A DNA stretch of 64,000 bases from Paraphysoderma sedebokerense (taxonomy: Eukaryota > Blastocladiomycota > Physodermatomycetes > Physodermatales > Physodermataceae), in the NCBI GenBank assembly GCA_025602915.1, contig JAHLJZ010000004.1, forward strand, positions 620,001 to 684,000, given 5' to 3'. Each line of letters begins with the position of its first letter. Position 1 is the first letter of the stretch. A model generated the notes under the pieces. The model was not told where the DNA came from. It did no database searches and saw nothing but the letters and a program-made list of their open reading frames with translations. The position numbers and the translations under genes were made by a program. Below, one piece after another: positions 62,105-64,000 of the stretch.

Positions 62105-64000
62105 ATGAGAGCATCAGAAGAGTTGACACGGCGCGCCATCTCCCTACCAAAGCCTCGACGCGAGACTCAAAGCAGGCTTCAGACATTGAAATCCTTCATA
62201 TCCCCGACGATAGCTAATATGGAAGAGGAACTTCTCCCACCCGCGAAGCAAGAAATAAGGATTAAACGGTACAAGACAACAAGAACTAAGCATGTGCACT
62301 GGTACTTATTTTGTCCATTCCGTGTAATTTTGAAATTCATGTCTCTGACTTATCCTCGCGTATCGGCTATGAAATAAATTCCCGCTGTATTTTACTTCTT
62401 CATACGTAGCTCGAAGAAAGAGATATGCAAGAACTCTGAGAAGCCAGCCCGTCTAGCACCGGTCAGGTTGGATATTGATGTGGACGGAGTTAGATTGAGG
62501 GATTCATTTATGTGGAATTTAAACGGTTGGCATCAACCCTCATTCTTGAACAATTGAAGTTCAAGCTTTTCATTAAACTTTGAGATTCCAGTATTCTAAG
62601 ATGCAAATTGATTCTAACATCTAGCATTTAATCTTTTTCTACATTATATACACTTTTCTTCGCCACGCACTCAATAGAAACCTTGATTACGCCAGAGCAG
62701 TTTGCTGAAATGATGGTCGACGATATAGAAGGGCCATTGCCAGCAAATATTGCTACATTAATAGCCCAAGATATTCGAAATCAGTGCGAAATGTATCAAG
62801 ATGTCGCTGCTCCTGAAAATATTGAAGAAGAGGATGAAGATTTCAGAATCGTGATAAAAGTAAGTTTGACGGTCTTCTACTGAATCGTAAAAGAGGTATT
62901 CTACTAACTTGATAACTAGCTCGACATTGACGTGGGTAAACTCCGACTTCAAGACCAATTCGAATGGTCTCTGTATTCTCAAGTTCCCACACCAGAGGAT
63001 TTCGCGAGACAATTGGCTTCAGACTTAGGGTTAGGAGGGGAATTCGCACCTGTCATAGCACATAGTATTAGAGAACAAATATGCACAGCGAGATTAAATT
63101 TTGACGAAGCTGTGGAGGCACCTTTGCTCATTGAACCTCCCATTCGAGTGGACGGAAGTGAATGGATTCCTAATTTGAGTCAGTTGGATGAGGCTGAGAT
63201 GGAGAGACGACAACTGGTGCAAGAAAGAGCAAATCGGTAAATCACTTGAGCCCCGTTTCTTTATATCGCTTTGTGAGCGTCTTCATAAGCATCATTGATA
63301 TATTGCTAATTTTTTTCTGCCCCTACTAGTCGACGACGACGAGCAAATCGAGCAACAACGAAGAATTTACCTCCTCCGATCACTGAAAGCCGACACAGCG
63401 CACTCCCTATTCCACAACGGCGACCGAATATGTACGAAGCTAACCGCTCTCAAACTTTACAACACCAGGCAGTAATGAACCAATATAATGCAAATCAAAC
63501 GAAACAAAATTCGTTTTCTCCGAACGCGTCTTCGCTTCATCAACAACAAGTGATTCATAGGTCTGCGGCGCCTACAATGAGCATGTTTGCCCCCAGTCAA
63601 CTTTATTCTCCCCAATTTCCGGGTGCGGCATCCTCCCCTCAATACCAGCATCAAGCATTTCACGCCAATCCACAAAATATACCGTATAGAAACCACGTTG
63701 CAACACCTCAAGAATTGATGAGTATGAGTATCCCTTCTGGGATTCAATTCGGGAATATCAACAGTTTTAATGCTTTTGGAGGGAACACTATGAGCATGGG
63801 TATCGCAAGTTTGAATGGAACAGCTAATTCTATGTCGATGATGTTGATGAATGGAAAATCTGGCAATTTTGTTGGTTCAGGCGCGTTAGCCGGATCCAAA
63901 TCACCATCTTTCAAGAATCCAAGGGCATTCGGTGCTAGTGCCACCATGTTCAATGCTGATGGAAGTGTAGAAGTTGGAGGTAGGTCTCTATGAAGTCTAA
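62105..64000 (+). CDS. SNF5: SNF5/SMARCB1 chromatin-remodelling subunit, right end uncertain
   Basis: Five exons seen: 62105-62301, 62410-62525, 62678-62859, 62920-63236, and 63330 onward. If read straight through, the frame stops at 63993; a donor-like GAG|GTAGGT at 63979 suggests it may splice on past the window. The two SNF5 repeats are clear: VRLDIDVDGVRLRDSFMWNL with ETLITPEQFAEMMVDD, and LDIDVGKLRLQDQFEWSLYS with TPEDFARQLASDLGLG. A basic patch (RRRRANRATTKN) and a Pro/Gln/Ser/Met-rich disordered tail follow. SNF5 is a core subunit of SWI/SNF and RSC, linking the ATPase to the nucleosome acidic patch. The donor GTTGGC at 62526 is non-consensus. Confidence 0.9.

Overview
This window is nuclear DNA from a flagellated (zoosporic) fungus, most likely a chytrid or a close relative. 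The fungal part rests on a chitin synthase with a myosin-like head, a Pep4-type vacuolar protease, a Snf1 kinase and an intron-rich, compact layout. The flagellum is inferred from two genes typical of ciliated cells: a SPAG1-like dynein-arm assembly factor and a CCDC112-like centriolar/ciliary coiled-coil protein. I name no species. No virus-like or transposable element, CRISPR array, rRNA or tRNA gene was seen.

I modelled 26 protein-coding genes with about 122 introns, mostly 50-150 nt, GT-AG. Every complete model closes in frame with no internal stop. Genes alternate strand freely and spacing is short.

Layout. 0.3-5.8 kb (minus): a large C1-finger protein of unknown function and Acl4, the chaperone of ribosomal protein uL4. 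6-11.3 kb: an integrin-alpha-like FG-GAP membrane protein, an unrecognised coiled-coil protein with a possible myristoylation site, and a metallophosphoesterase. 11.6-20.2 kb: polyprenol reductase (SRD5A3/Dfg10), Tsr4 (chaperone of uS5), an SSUH2-like zinc protein and a CSC1/TMEM63 channel. 20.6-27.5 kb: Snf1 kinase, the U5 snRNP 40K WD protein and an ING-family PHD protein. 28.5-38.1 kb: a GPI-anchored Reeler protein, an MFS transporter, the TFIIIC subunit Tfc1/GTF3C5, a TMEM41-type VTT protein and an RGS protein. 38.7-44.9 kb: CCDC112-like and SPAG1-like genes separated by a five-copy tandem repeat array (41.2-42.15 kb). 45.5-51.4 kb: proteinase A, a homeodomain protein and a small SR-rich protein. 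52.2-58.3 kb: myosin-chitin synthase. 58.6-64 kb: an Arf6-like GTPase, a divergent TBC Rab-GAP and a SNF5/SMARCB1 subunit that reaches the window edge.

Themes: ribosomal-protein chaperones (Acl4, Tsr4), nuclear machinery (U5-40K, ING, TFIIIC, SNF5, homeodomain), membrane traffic and signalling (Arf6, TBC, RGS, TMEM41, CSC1), cell wall (chitin synthase) and flagellum assembly (SPAG1, CCDC112). Genes without recognised function are labelled so. The least explained DNA is the 41.2-42.15 kb array, whose units carry a conserved inverted CCAAT pair. Several exons are extremely short (10 and 17 nt, and a 4-nt first coding exon).
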